From positions 89,501 through 153,500 of the forward strand of contig CAUYUJ010014757.1 of assembly GCA_963575745.1 (NCBI GenBank): a DNA stretch of 64,000 bases. The letters are read 5' to 3'. The notes beneath the pieces were generated by a model. It did no database searches, was not told the DNA's origin, and was given only the letters and a program-made list of their open reading frames with translations. The position numbers and the translations under genes were made by a program. The DNA comes from Prorocentrum cordatum (taxonomy: Eukaryota; Sar; Dinophyceae; Prorocentrales; Prorocentraceae). Positions 9,317-20,639 of this stretch are shown here, one piece after another (position 1 is the stretch's first letter; the number at the start of each line of letters is the position of its first letter).

Positions 9317-11573
9317 GCATGTTGAGGCCTGGGCGGCTGCAGACACGGCCGGCGCCCCACGGAGCCGCGAAGGTGGCGACCTGCAGGAACAACGAACGGC
9401 GACGCCAGCGCCACCAGGGCGAGGAGATGCGAGGAGCAACGGGGGTCTCCCTGGCGGCGTGGCTCCCCACTCTCGTTCGAGACACCCCCAGCCTCCCGCG
9501 CGGGGCGGCCTCGTGGACCTCCTCGCTGGAGGTGGCCCCCCCGGCGGTGTCGGCGTCGCTTCCCCCCCCTTCCCAACGTGCGCCCCGTCCACGGAAGGCC
9601 GCGGCAGGTGGCCCCACTGCCAGTAGACGTCCTTGGCGCGCTCCATGGCAGACCTCCACAGATCGTTCGCGAGCGTCTCCTGTGGGACGCACAGAGACAC
9701 GCTACTGCCACGCGTCCTCCTCGGAGGCATCCGCCCGACCCGAACAGATAGCATGCCCATCTTGCGTTATATCGCGTCGCGAGCGGCGCGGCCAGAAAGC
9801 GCCCGCCACGACGCATATACTATAGAATTCTCGGCGCGCGCGGCGCCCCAGGGGGGGCGACGTACACGTAGTATTAGTATGTTGGGGTGACGCCGATCCT
9901 TCTCCGCTTGCGACAGCATCAAGCCAGCGTCGCGCACCCGCTCAATCGCTTGCGCATACGCCCCCCCCCGGCTCTGGCGACGTGATATCGGCATGCGCCT
10001 TTTCGAGCGCATCGGTCTTTGGGGTGTCTGCCAACGCATACTTCAACAAATAACTAGCACTGCGATTGTTGATACAAGCGCCCATCACCATACCATATAC
10101 AAACGTCGGCATGTCGATCTCGAAGGTATACTTGGCGATATGCGTCGGCGCCCCCCTTGCCTTAATTACCCTTGCCGCGCCAACTCCAGCAGGCCTCGGG
10201 CGCCTCTGGGCGCCCGGAAAGTCCCTGCGCAACCCTGTCGAAAACGTGGCCGCCGATCCACGCGATGTTCGGACTCGCGCGGAGGAATGAGGATGTCAAC
10301 GCTCGCGCTAGGTCCAACAGCGAGGCCCGCTCCAGAAATCACGGCGCGCGATGGGTTCGCGCCAATGTAGGCATTGCCTTGACTCCAGATGTCTGCGCTT
10401 GCACGCTCCGCCGCATCGTCATCGCTGCTTGGCGTGGTGGGCTGCAGGATCGCCTGCCCGCTCACCTTCTGCAGCCCATAGAACGACATCATGACCGTCT
10501 CGTTCGTCGCCTGCTGCAGGACGTCACCGCTCGGGACGTAGGGCTCCGAGGGCCAGCCGCCGTCGTCGCTCCACTGCGCGGCGTTGATGGTGCCTGGCGT
10601 GGCAAGCATCGCCGGCGTGGCTCGCGCGGAGTAGGCCTCGAGCCACGCCTGGGCGTCGTGGCTGCGCGCGGCAGGGACGGCCCTGCACTGCTGGCTGACC
10701 ATGAACGACTGCACGAGGGGGTCGCTCGCGCAGGCCTTGAAGTCCTTGATCCCTTGCTCGACGGCCGCAGTGATCATGGTCATATTCTCCATGGTGCACT
10801 TGTTGAACAGGACGTCGATATCGAAGCGGAACACGGGCACATCGTTTCCAAAGGCGCGCAGCCGAAGCAGTGCGTCCACCAATTTGGGCGCGTCATAGCT
10901 CGATGCAGAGAACCACTTCAAGAACTCGTCTTCGCCGCGCCTGGACCTGATGTCGCTGAACGGTTCGTTGAAACCGAACGGGGTCAGAATGCGAACCCTT
11001 CCGAGCAACCCTAGTTTTGCATTGGCTGCCTTCATGTGCGTTTCGACCGTGTCGTGGAGATCAATCAGTTGTGCCGGCCGTTGCGCATCCATGTCTTTCG
11101 CCTGATCGATGACATAATTAACATACGTCTTGAACAAATCTTTCATCCATAACACGCATGACAAGAATGCCTTTCTTCTCGCCATCAACGAGTGCATCAA
11201 GAGAGTACTCCAGGATTTTAGGAAGCTGGCTTGCCTTATTCACATGCGTGAACATATAACAGTCACACTGCAAACTGTCTGGACTCTCCACAAGCGAAAG
11301 AGAACGATGATGACGAATTCCCGCTGGAGCCGACGGCGCGCTGATGCTGTTGAAGATCAACACAAACATGGCAGCTACGCCGAGAACGCGCGCAAACACA
11401 TTCGCACGAAGCCTCCTTTGCGACGCGACTGACGATAAGAGGGCGTCGTCTTCGGAACCATCGTTGAACAACACGGAACACTCCGAAGTTCGAATCGGAA
11501 CTGCGTTCGGAAACATCGCCAAAAAGCGCGGCCCTTCGGAGACACAGTTGGAGTGATGAAGAGTACTGAGCAT
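9317..11573 (-). pseudogene. Decayed type II membrane protein gene (second module copy)
   Basis: Identical to 527-2783. The start ATG is at 11573, the longest continuous piece is about 11200-10290, the DxD-like VFRFDIDVLF lies near 10840-10802, and a family A insertion sits at 9714-9894. Identical frameshifts in both copies mean the decay predates the duplication or the duplication is artificial. Confidence 0.55.
9714..9894 (-). mobile_element. SINE-like family A repeat (second module copy)
   Basis: Same as 924-1104. Confidence 0.6.
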
Positions 11574-11629
11574 GACCCAAAATCCGAATCGGCTTGACAC
11601 AAATCGGCTTGAGCCAAAATAGCCACGGA
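11571..11629 (-). other. Tandem spliced-leader relics (second module copy)
   Basis: Same as 2781-2839. Confidence 0.7.
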
Positions 11630-12630
11630 CAGGGCTCGGAGCCGTCTCGGAGGCCTCTGAGCCGTCGTCGGGGGGCCTCGGGGCGTCGCGGCGCCTTTCG
11701 GGGTTCCCTTTATGGCTCTCTTGGAAGCCTCTTGAGCCATGTTGGAGCAATGCCTCCTCCTCCTCATCCTCATCCTCATCCTCATCCTCCTCCTCCTCCT
11801 CCGCCTCCTTTTCCTCCGCCCCCTCCTCCTCCGCCTCCTCCCCTCGTCTTGTTAGGTTTTCATGGGGCCGCCCTGCACAGGCTCGGGGCCCTTATGGGGG
11901 GCCGTCGTGGAGCCCTCGTCCGCCGCCTTTGGGGCCCTCTCGTGGCTCGTGGCGGCTCAACGCGTGGCTTTGGGCTGTCTTGGGCCGTGGGAGGCCGAAG
12001 TTTTTCCGTCGGCGGCGAGGCAGAGCTGGCTGCACCGGCGCTACAGCTAAACGAGGGCACCGAGAAGCGAGCTGGCCAGCGTGCAGGAGTATGGAAAGGA
12101 CACATGGGGCGGCCGCGGGGGGGGGAAGAAGAGGCCGCTCAGGGGGGGAAGCCCGAACCAGGCGAGAAGCCAAAAGACATTCAGAAGACCGGTGGGAAAT
12201 CATTGCTTTCTGGGGGTTCCTGAGGTCCTCAGCCTCTCAGTGTCTTCCTGAAGGCATCTTAGACCGCCTTGGGATAGCCAGGAATAATTTCGAGCACCCG
12301 GAAAAGTATCGAAACAGTGTCGAAACAGTGTCGGACGAGTGTCTCCCAGGGCCCGACATGTGAAAACCCTCGAATTGGGGTACTTTTGGGGACTCGAAAA
12401 TCTTTCTGGTGACCAGGGCCAAAGTAGGCTGGAACATCATAAGCCTTGGGGCCCTTGTGGACAATCTGGAAGCCAGCTGATACGGGCTGGGATCCCCTGC
12501 GCGGTGCGGCCCTGGCGGGGCTGGGGAGGACTGCGCCGTGACGCGGAGGAGAACGCCCACTCTCTCGATCTCCTCCTCCACGCCCCCTCTTAAACAACAC
12601 TCGCACACCAAATTATCAAGCCACCGTCCT

Positions 12631-12808
<178 letters not shown>

Positions 12809-12867
12809 CATCTTAAGACTGATCGCTCTTATATGCGCGCGCGTCACTCAATATGTAAATCCCAAAC

Positions 12868-12925
12868 CCTCGATACCCACCCTCTTCGTCTTCGGTCATA
12901 CCCCTTTGGGGGTATATCTTTTTTA
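12868..12925. repeat. Hairpin-plus-T-run module, copy 1
   Basis: CCCTCGATACCCACCCTCTT is followed by the perfect palindrome TACCCCTTTGGGGGTA and a T-rich run. A second copy lies at 13345-13408 in the same orientation, and the two flank the GA/GC-rich block. Confidence 0.65.
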
Positions 12926-12954
12926 CTCGCCACGTGTAGTTGGCGCAGCCCCTA

Positions 12955-13340
12955 AAACAGGAAGAGCAGGGGGAAGGAGGAAGGGAGAGCGAGGAGGAAA
13001 AGAGTGGGGGGAGGGAGGGAGGAGGGAAGGGGCAAGGGGGGGAGGATGGATGGAGGACGAAAGAGGTTAGCAGGAGGGGAGGGGGGCAAAAGAGGAGGTA
13101 AACAAACGGACGAACCAGACAGACGGGTCGAGCGGCGGACTCTGAGGGGCGGGTCGGGCTGGCGGGGCGGGCGGACGCCAACGGACGGGTCGGGCGGCGG
13201 ACCCTCGCTGGCGGGTCGGGCGGGCGGTGGCTTAAAGCGGGCGGGCGAGATGCCAAGAGAGCGAACGGGCGGGCTGTAACAGGCGGATCGGGCGGGCGAA
13301 ACCTGGCGGGCGGGTGACTAAAGGGTGAATCCTGAATGAA
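12955..13340. repeat. GA-rich and GGGCGG-type low-complexity DNA
   Basis: 12955-13080 is GGGAGGA-type. 13100-13320 is a degenerate GCGGGCGGGC/ACGGGTCGG tract. No gene. Confidence 0.8.
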
Positions 13341-13344
13341 TCAC

Positions 13345-13408
13345 GAGGCACACCCTCGATACCCGCCCTCTTAGTATTCGAACGTACCCCCTTTAGGGGG
13401 ATTATTTC
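13345..13408. repeat. Hairpin-plus-T-run module, copy 2
   Basis: CCCTCGATACCCGCCCTCTT is followed by CCCCCTTTAGGGGG and TTATTTCTCTTT. It is diverged from copy 1, but the hairpin is kept with compensating loop changes. Confidence 0.65.
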
Positions 13409-13795
13409 TCTTTGGAAGGGCGGGCGGAGGGACGAGGGAGGAGGGAAGGGAGCAGGGAGGGACGAGGGAGGAGGGAAGATGCTAGGAGGGACGGGACGCG
13501 GAGGGGGGAGGACGATTTAGAGGGAGAGAGAGAGAGAGAGAGAGGGGAGAGAAAGAGAGAGGGGGGAGGAAGGGAGGGAGGAGGGAGTTTGGAGGAGGGA
13601 CGAGGAAGGAGAGAGGAGAAACAGGAGGGAGGAGGGAGGAGGCAGGAGAGGGGAGGGAGGAGGCAGACGGGAGGACGGAGGAGGGAGGCAGGAGAGGGGA
13701 GGGAGAAGGGAGGAGGAGGGAGGGAGGGAGGAGGGGAGGGAAGAGGGAGGAGGGAGGAGGGAGGAGGGAGGAGGGAGGAGGGAGAGAGGTGGGAG
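13409..13795. repeat. Polypurine GGGAGGA tract
   Basis: Almost pure purine DNA with GAGGGA and GA repeats; open frames in it are compositional. Confidence 0.9.
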
Positions 13796-13945
13796 GAAGT
13801 CCCAGGCGGGGGCGGGGGTCCGGAGTAATTTGCGAAGAAGTCTCAGGCGGGAGCGTCTCCGCCTGAGTAAACTGCGAGGAAGTCCCAGGCGGGGGCGGGG
13901 GTCCTGAGTAAATTTGGAGGAAGTATCAGGCGGGAGCCGTTGTTG
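13795..13945. repeat. Reverse-orientation remnants of the 5-8.7 kb satellite
   Basis: GAGGAAGTCCCAGGCGGGGG and GGAGGAAGTATCAGGCGGGA match the reverse complement of the 5-8.7 kb units. About three half units remain. Confidence 0.6.
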
Positions 13946-14540
13946 TTGTTGTCCGGGGGGCCAACAACGCAGTTTGATGCCCACGACTTTCCCTGATAAA
14001 AAACAGGGTGCGAGCCCCGGAAGGGGCACTTCAATTGAAAAAATACAATGTCCGCCGGAGGGGGGGATCAACAATAATTATTCTTCAATAATTAGAGTTC
14101 AACAACAACAACAACAACAACAACAATCATTTTACCCGAACGCTCAGTGTTCTCCCCAGTGCCAGGGTTTTCTTGCGACACCAGCCAATACCCCCACTTC
14201 GTGGGGGGGCCGTTCAAGCTCTACCAAATATCCAAACGACTCTTCGAGACCACCCACACCCAGCTTCCCGCCCTATGACGTTGGGACACTTCACTTCGTG
14301 GCGTGCGGACGACCCTGGCTACTACACTGGCGTGGGGTACACACCCACAGAGGTTGATCACATCTGTTACATATGATGTGGTACACGGTACACGTGAGAT
14401 GGTACGCAGTGCCAAGATAGTTGGTCACATTTTTGGGGCAAATTCGTGGGGATGCGATTACAGAAGTACATGTGTTACACTGATGTTATACAGTCCCAAG
14501 GATGACGCATGCATTGCTCATAGACTCATGAATTATTGAA
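13946..14540. other. No gene seen; short CAA repeats and mixed sequence
   Basis: Contains (CAA)n at 14099-14126 and short open frames without recognisable features. 14330-14410 has several ACACGGTACACGTG-like palindromic words. Confidence 0.4.
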
Positions 14541-14960
14541 AACCCATTGTGTTTGGCAGGATTTCGACATGCGCGCGCGGCGGCCGCGCGCATGTGCACT
14601 TCGTCTCATTTTTTGCAAGGGATGGTGGCCCTCGCAGGCGCGCAACCGTTGTTGGAGAAGTTCAAAGCACCTGAAGAAGTAGCACGCAAAGACCCTTTTG
14701 ACAGAAATGTTTAAAAAGTGGTGTGTTTCCTATGAATCCGCAAGAGCGCGCGGAAGGACATTTTGACAATTTTTTCTGAGAAAACCATTGGGTTTTTGAT
14801 GTTTTTATGTTAAAATCGCTACGAAACCTAAGGTTTTGGAAGGATTTCGTCTTGCGCGCACGAATGTCCACTTTACCTTATTTTTTGCAAGGGATTCTTG
14901 CAATTTGATCAAGTAAAAACAAGAATTTTCATTTTCTATTGTTTTTTGCAAGGGAAAACG
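14540..14960. repeat. AT-rich diverged direct repeats with TTTTTTGCAAGGGA core
   Basis: About 80 bp around 14545-14625 recur at 14825-14895: GGCAGGATTTCGACATGCGC against GGAAGGATTTCGTCTTGCGC, each followed by ATTTTTTGCAAGGGAT. A third core is at 14940-14956. Base composition is clearly lower in GC than the surroundings. No ORF. Confidence 0.55.
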
Positions 14961-15110
14961 AGCGTCAACAAAAAACCGGATCCGGAGCTCATCCACTTTT
15001 CTGAAGCTTTCGCGAAAAAATGATGAAAATGTAGCTGCGGCCTAGGCGCGGCGCAGAGGTCGCGCACCAGGGGTCCCAACAATAATAATTCTTTAGAAGG
15101 AATAATGTTC

Positions 15111-15175
<65 letters not shown>

Positions 15176-15177
15176 CT
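15111..15177. repeat. (CAA)n microsatellite
   Basis: About 65 bp of pure CAA. Confidence 0.95.
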
Positions 15178-15320
15178 TTACTCAACCGCGTTTCTGAAAA
15201 CACAATCGTTCTCCTCAATCTAACACGCGGGCATGTAGCTGACTCGACGATGTTCGCCGTCGCACGTGGAACGCTCGTGGGCGGTCTAGGGCTCTCTTGG
15301 AGGGCTCTTAGAGGCCTCCT

Positions 15321-15711
15321 AGATGGGGTCGGAATAGATGGGGTCGGAGGATCGCGCCGCATCGCCCATAAATCGGCGATGCATCGGCAACGCACTGGTG
15401 ATGCAAAGGCGATGCATCGTCAACGTCGGCGATGCATCGGCGACGTCGGCATAGAGAAGATCGGGCTCCGCATCTAGGGGGCAAACAAACCTACCTCGCT
15501 TTTGACCACCCTCGCTTCCAAGAGATACCAAACGATGCCAAATTGCAGGCTGTACTGGTCAGGTCGCTTGACGAGGAGGCGCGTGGTATGACTTGGTTTT
15601 GCCTGGAAGCAAAAGCGGGGTAGGTATTTCACGCTCTGAGCATCGAGCCGCATCGGCGATGCATCGGTGATGCGGCGCGATCCTCCGACCCCATCTACTC
15701 CGACCCCATCT
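15321..15711. mobile_element. ~390-bp foldback element with long inverted arms
   Basis: The left arm starts AGATGGGGTCGGA and contains AGATGGGGTCGGAGGATCGC, then GCCGCATC. The right arm ends with the inverse, TCCGACCCCATCT. The arms (about 45 bp strong, up to about 70 bp weaker) enclose GATGCATCG repeats and about 180 bp of non-repeated DNA (15475-15640). I find no transposase. Probably a foldback or MITE-type element. Confidence 0.65.
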
Positions 15712-16079
15712 ATGAAGGGGCCCTGGGACACACAAATGAATATACACAAATAGCCAGATTCCCCATATTTTCCCATATGTTTTGGGCTTTTGCCTTCCCC
15801 CCCCGCTTCCCATATTTTTCCATGCTTTCCTGGGGATCGATCATTCATTGTGTCTGTGTGTGTTTTTCCCCTCCTGACCCATCTGGGAGGCCTAGAGCTC
15901 CGGGGCCGTCTTCTGGAGCCGCCTTGAAGCTTTCGGACTCGGAGCCACGGCGCCTGGAGGCCCGGCGCGCCACATGGCGAGTGGGGGCACCTGGCAAGGG
16001 GCCCCCGCCCAGGAGCCCCTGGGCCGCCCGGAGAGATGCCACGCCGGGGCCGGGGTTCCGGGCCCGCCCCTGACCTACT
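15712..16079. other. No gene seen; mixed sequence
   Basis: Contains repeated CCCATATxTTxCCAT words (15750-15825) and a GC-rich 16000-16070; no coding signal I trust. Confidence 0.4.
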
Positions 16080-16266
16080 CCGATGTATAGATAAATAGAT
16101 GGATTGAATGACAGATAGATCGATAGATTGATGAATATAGATGTATGTATATATATATATATATATATATACACGGATAGATAGGTATCCATCTATATTT
16201 ATGTATATGTATATATCAATATATGTATACACATATAGCTATGTATGGAAACATCTATATATAGAG

Positions 16267-16302
<36 letters not shown>

Positions 16303-16459
16303 GTTTACAAATGAATCGGCATATGTATGTATATATGTGTGTATAAGTGTGTGTATTGATCTGCAGGCGTACATATACAGATGTGTGTATGCAGATATGC
16401 ATGTAGTGTACATGTGTATACGTATGTATGTAAATAGGCCGATGCATATATATATATAT

Positions 16460-16495
<36 letters not shown>

Positions 16496-16530
16496 GAGTT
16501 GTACATACAGCTGTACAAATAAACACATTT
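16080..16530. repeat. (TA)n/(GTATAT)n microsatellite block
   Basis: Long TATA, GATA and TATGTA tracts. Tyr/Ile-rich open frames here are artefacts. 16531-16960 has no gene; 16880-16950 is GGAGGA/AAAAGG rich. Confidence 0.9.
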
Positions 16531-16962
16531 ACATGCACTTGTTATTTTATCTTTTCGCCACAGGAAGAGATCAGAGAAAATCAGATGGAGAAAAACGGGG
16601 TGCGGTCATCGGAGAAGATATTTTTGTCACCACCGTGGGGGGCGACATCCCACAGTGGGCCAGCGACAAGCCACACCCGGAAAGAAGAGGCAACCTAACA
16701 CAGCGAACATGACCAAGAGACGGGAAAACGCCAGCGAGAAACGGTTGCACTTGAACCGCGGATCATTCCTCACCCGCAGCTGGAAACGCTGGCTACTGTA
16801 CCATTTGACTGGAACGATAAGCTGTCTTAAGCGTGTGTGGCTGCATCCGGGTTGCACACGCACGCTAACTGGCAACGGTATTAAGGAGGCCGGAGGAGGA
16901 GAAAGAGGAGAAGGAAGGAGGAAAAAAAGAAAAGGAGAAAAAAACACTCAAGCCCCCACCGT

Positions 16963-18330
16963 TCAGCGGCTCACCCACACTTGGTTCAGACATCTGGCTG
17001 TCCGGCTGTGCCCCTCGGCGGCCTGCCGGCAATGCTGCATAATCTCCTGGACAGCTGCCTCGACGGATCGGTTCGCCACTGCAGCGAAGCGCCGGCTGTT
17101 CGTCGTCATGTAGATTGCGTACACAAGTACTGCCCAACAAATCCGCCCAGAATCATCACGATAAAATGCGTTCCCCAACATGTGGTGCGTCCTATGATCG
17201 TAGTCCCCAGCCAGTCGCAACGTCCGCCTGCTGGCCTCCCGGCCAGCACAGTAGCCGATGTAACGCTTGATGCCATCTGATCCGCGTCCACAGCCGAGTG
17301 CACATGGTGCGGTGGAGGGATAGCGCCGGGCTGTACACCACCGGTTCCAGATCAATCCCCATCCTGCTGCCGCAACCCGGGGCGCAACGAGCCGACCCAG
17401 GTCCTGGAGATGAGTAATCGTGCGACCTCGATGCCGGTGTCGATTTCCTGGGAGCTCCCACCGTCGAAGCTTGTGGTCGACTCCGCACTCCCAGGCATCG
17501 AGGAATCGTTTGAGGTTGGAATTCGCCGCCGCTCCCTGTAAGCCCGCCCTGAGGATCTTGTGGTCCTGTGTGCGGTCCGTGCCGGTATAAAGCCTCTGCT
17601 TGATGCCGTGCAGTGTACAGTCGGGGCGTTGACCTAAGGAACGATAAATAAGGAACGAGGCCCCTTTTCTATCCCGAGGAAGAACGCATAAGGAACGATA
17701 AATAGTAAATAACGCATAAGGAACTGTAAATAACGCATGTAAAATCTAAGGAACGACCGAGCCCCTTTTGAAAAGTAAGTGTTCCTTACTCAAGCCGCTC
17801 ACTGTAATGTCCCTCCTGGCCATGGCCTCCTTGTTGCGTATGAGCGTGAGCGGGAAGGAGCGGTCGTACCATGCCGCCCAGAAGATCACTCGCTCGTGCC
17901 ATTCGGAGGCGAGCCTCCAAGACTGCAAGTTCCTTGCCTCGTCGTCCACTGGATTCTCCCATGCCTCGAAGTGGTAAGCTCGAAGCATGGCCGCTTCCCC
18001 GCGGGCCTTTACGCAGTGGAATGATCGGCCGATGCCGCACTGTTCGCCCATCCGCCATAAGTCTGAGGCATTGGCCCAATCCGACGGGCCAGGCGCCAGG
18101 AGAAGCATCGTGCTCACCTCTTGGTCGTGGACCGCGTCTGGAATCACCTCGAGTTGGGCCAGGAAGTAGAGGACAGAGGCGCAAAATGCGTTGTAGACTA
18201 ATGCACCGTACTGCAACCCCAGGGCCGCACCCTTCCACCCTCGAGCCCGCTGCTGCCATTTCTGCACCGGGTGCGCCCAGATGCTGTCGTCGCGCCCCAG
18301 GCCGACGAAGAACCCGAGATACTTCGCCAC
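16963..18330 (-). mobile_element. 5'-truncated non-LTR retrotransposon (LINE) tail
   Basis: The minus frame from 18330 encodes 194 residues beginning MAKYLGFFVGLGRDD and containing RGWKGAALGLQYGALVYNAF and LAQLEVIPD. This is the post-RT region seen repeatedly in dinoflagellate LINE polyproteins. After an AT-rich insertion (17635-17785) the coding resumes (TLHGIKQRLYTGT, FLDAWECGVDHKLRRWELP, LIWNRWCTARRY) and runs to 16963, passing a degenerate zinc-knuckle-like CALGCG...YC region. The RT catalytic part is missing: the upstream side is cut at 18336 by a TA microsatellite, as expected for 5' truncation by incomplete reverse transcription. It is a dead copy. Confidence 0.75.
17635..17785. repeat. 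AT-rich insertion with AAGGAACGATAAATA repeats
   Basis: AAGGAACGATAAATA-type words recur about four times, flanked by GGCCCCTTTTCTA and GAGCCCCTTTTGA. It breaks the LINE reading frame. Confidence 0.6.
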
Positions 18331-18335
18331 CGACC

Positions 18336-18545
18336 TAATCAGATACTACATATACACATTTACATATGTGTAGCTATACGTTGTATAGATATGTATACAG
18401 AATAGCTGATACCTATATATAGATACATACATAAAACAATTGATAGACGGATATACGTGTGTATATATATATATGAATACATGTATATACATATATATAT
18501 ATATATATCTAGACAAGCATGTATGTAAGTCGGTACAGATGTGTA
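18336..18545. repeat. (TA)n/(TACATA)n microsatellite
   Basis: ATATAC and TATGTA repeats abutting the LINE fragment. Confidence 0.85.
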
Positions 18546-18549
18546 TAAA

Positions 18550-19130
18550 CACCGGTTGCACCGCATAGGGTGCCCATCGAGATTGCAAGTACCCGCTCTT
18601 TGGGGTCCAAGCCGGCCAGAGCACTGCCGAGGGTAAAGAGTGGTACAACAGCTTCACGGATGGCAAGCGGTCCTTTTCAAAATGGAGCTCTCGGTTGAAA
18701 GGCAGGCCCTGGGCCATGGGGCTCTCGTCGTTCGAAGGGCTTCCCGCAGTGAAAAGAAGCGCCTGCAGGGACTCATGTTGAGGGGACTTGGGACGGGAGG
18801 GGTGCATTGCCGCATCGCTGATGCAACCTGGGTTTATTATGGTCCCTCTCCTGGCGCGTGTGCGGCGCGCCTGGACGGTGTTGATGAAAAAACAGAGGAC
18901 GGCAACCCGTGCTGCTGGAAGGACAGCCGCCACGGCCGTCTCTGTGATGGGTGGGGTGAGGGGAGCCAGGAAATTACACGGAGCGAGTGTAGAATATTGG
19001 AAAGGGAAAAGGTCTGGAGAGGGGCTCATACTCTCGCCATCCTCCCGACCGCCGTGCCGGTCGGGATGCCCTCTCGGGCGCTGGCGGGCGCCTGTGCTTG
19101 TGCGCATCGCGCCGGGGCGGCGGCAGAGGG
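18550..19130 (-). CDS. Coding-like stretch, unrecognised
   Basis: A minus-strand frame is open over the whole interval and includes complex sequence such as LPFNRELHFEKDRLPSVKLL and LPSAVLWPAWTPKSGYLQ, unlike the biased frames of the neighbouring (TCC)n tracts. The plus strand is also open for much of it, the frame continues into low-complexity DNA on both sides, and no domain is recognised. It may be a fragment of a mobile-element ORF or host exon, or chance in GC-rich DNA. Confidence 0.2.
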
Positions 19131-19139
19131 AGGAGAAGG

Positions 19140-19345
<206 letters not shown>

Positions 19346-19479
19346 CTCCTCGAAGCCCCCGCGAGTCCTCTGTCTCGCCCGATCGGTGCGACACCATGAC
19401 GCCCCAGCCCTTCTCCTGGCACATCTTGCAGGCCTCCACGGCCTGGCGCCGCAGCGCACTTCGCCGCCGCGGGGCACAG

Positions 19480-19965
19480 GAGGAGAGGAAGGAGGAAGGA
19501 CGGGGGGAGGAGGGAGAGGCGGAGGGAGGGAGTGCGGGCGGAGGCACGAGGGGAGGGGGAGGAAGAAGCGGCGGAGATGGAGGGGGACGTGCTCTGAGGT
19601 TTGCATCTGCTTCTCAAATTCATTGTCACGCGAATTTCTGTCGTTTTCAATTGCTGTCTTGCGGTCTCGGACGCGTCGGGGACAACCTGGAAATCCGCAA
19701 ATCCAAGGAGCATGAAGAGTAGGAAGAGCAGGAGAAGGAGGAGGAGGAGGAGGAGGAGGGGGAGGACAAGGGGGAGGAGGAGGAGGAGGAGGAGGAGGAG
19801 GAGGAGGAGGAGGAGGAGGAGGACGAGGGGGTGGGGGAGGACGGGAGAGTAGGACAAGAACGAGGACAGGCCGACGACGAGAAGGAGGGGGAAGGGGAGG
19901 TGGGCGAGAAGGGGGGAGGGGGTGGATGAGGAGGAGGAGGTGGAGGAGGAAAATGAGGAGTATTA
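19480..19965. repeat. GGA-rich tracts flanking ~115 bp of complex DNA
   Basis: 19480-19590 is GGGAGG-type and 19720-19960 is (GGA)n. 19595-19715 is normal-complexity DNA without an evident gene. Confidence 0.85.
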
Positions 19966-20104
19966 TAATATTTCTAGCATTGGCAATGCCTACCACTTCA
20001 CTCAGCAGGAAAAACGTCAAGCACCACGCTATTGCGATTGGGGTGTTTGCCCTTGAGATCTCTGCACTTCAATAGATGATACCAGAGAAAAACCGAAACC
20101 GATG

Positions 20105-20450
20105 TTTGTTGGGACAATGAGGCTATATGAGCTATATGGCTATAGGGGCATAGTGCTATAAGGCTATTGGGCTATTGGGCAATGGGGGCTGCAGGACTAT
20201 AGGGCTATAAGGCTATAGGGCTATATGGCTACATAGCTATAGGGTTCTAGGGCTGTAGGGCTCTAGGGCTATAGGGCTCTAGGGCCATAGGGCCATAGAG
20301 CTATAGGGTTATAGGGCTATAGGGTTATAGGGCTATAGGGCTATTGAGCTATAAGGCTATATGGGCTATATGGGCTATTGGGCTATTAGGCTATTGGGCT
20401 ATTGGTCTATAAAGCTATAAGGCTATGGAGCTACATGGCTATAGGGTACC
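20105..20450. repeat. (GGGCTATA)n octamer minisatellite, degenerate
   Basis: About 340 bp dominated by GGGCTATA and GGCTATTG. The TAGGG core resembles plant-type telomere DNA (TTTAGGG), but the unit is 8 bp and strongly degenerate. Confidence 0.85.
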
Positions 20451-20625
20451 AAGGGACCCACGGGCACCTCCGGGCACCCCCGAGCACCCGGGCACCCGGG
20501 CACCCACGGGCACCCGGGTACCCGAGCACCTGGCCACCGGCCACCGAAATCCTGGGGCACCGGGCACCCACGGGCACCACGGCACCCGGCCACCCGGCCA
20601 CCGGCCACCAAAAACAAGAACAAAG
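20450..20625. repeat. GGGCACCC / GGCCACC minisatellite
   Basis: Units of about 8-10 bp, such as CGGGCACCCA and CGGCCACCGG. It directly continues from the octamer block. Confidence 0.85.
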
Positions 20626-20639
20626 AAAAGAAACAAACG

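Larger units (their letters stand above)
8791..12490. repeat. 3.7-kb module, second copy
   Basis: Identical to 1-3700 wherever compared. This copy is anchored on both sides by assembled sequence, so it is the one to trust for the module's true context. Confidence 0.95.

Noticed and set aside
12880-12920. Bacterial-type rho-independent terminator (hairpin plus T run)
   Set aside because: Nuclear eukaryotic context and no transcript upstream; kept only as a repeated hairpin.
16140-16530. Tyr/Ile-rich frames
   Set aside because: TA and TATGTA microsatellite; no non-repetitive coding part.
20105-20450. Interstitial telomere
   Set aside because: Unit is GGGCTATA, not TTTAGGG or a close variant, and is highly degenerate.
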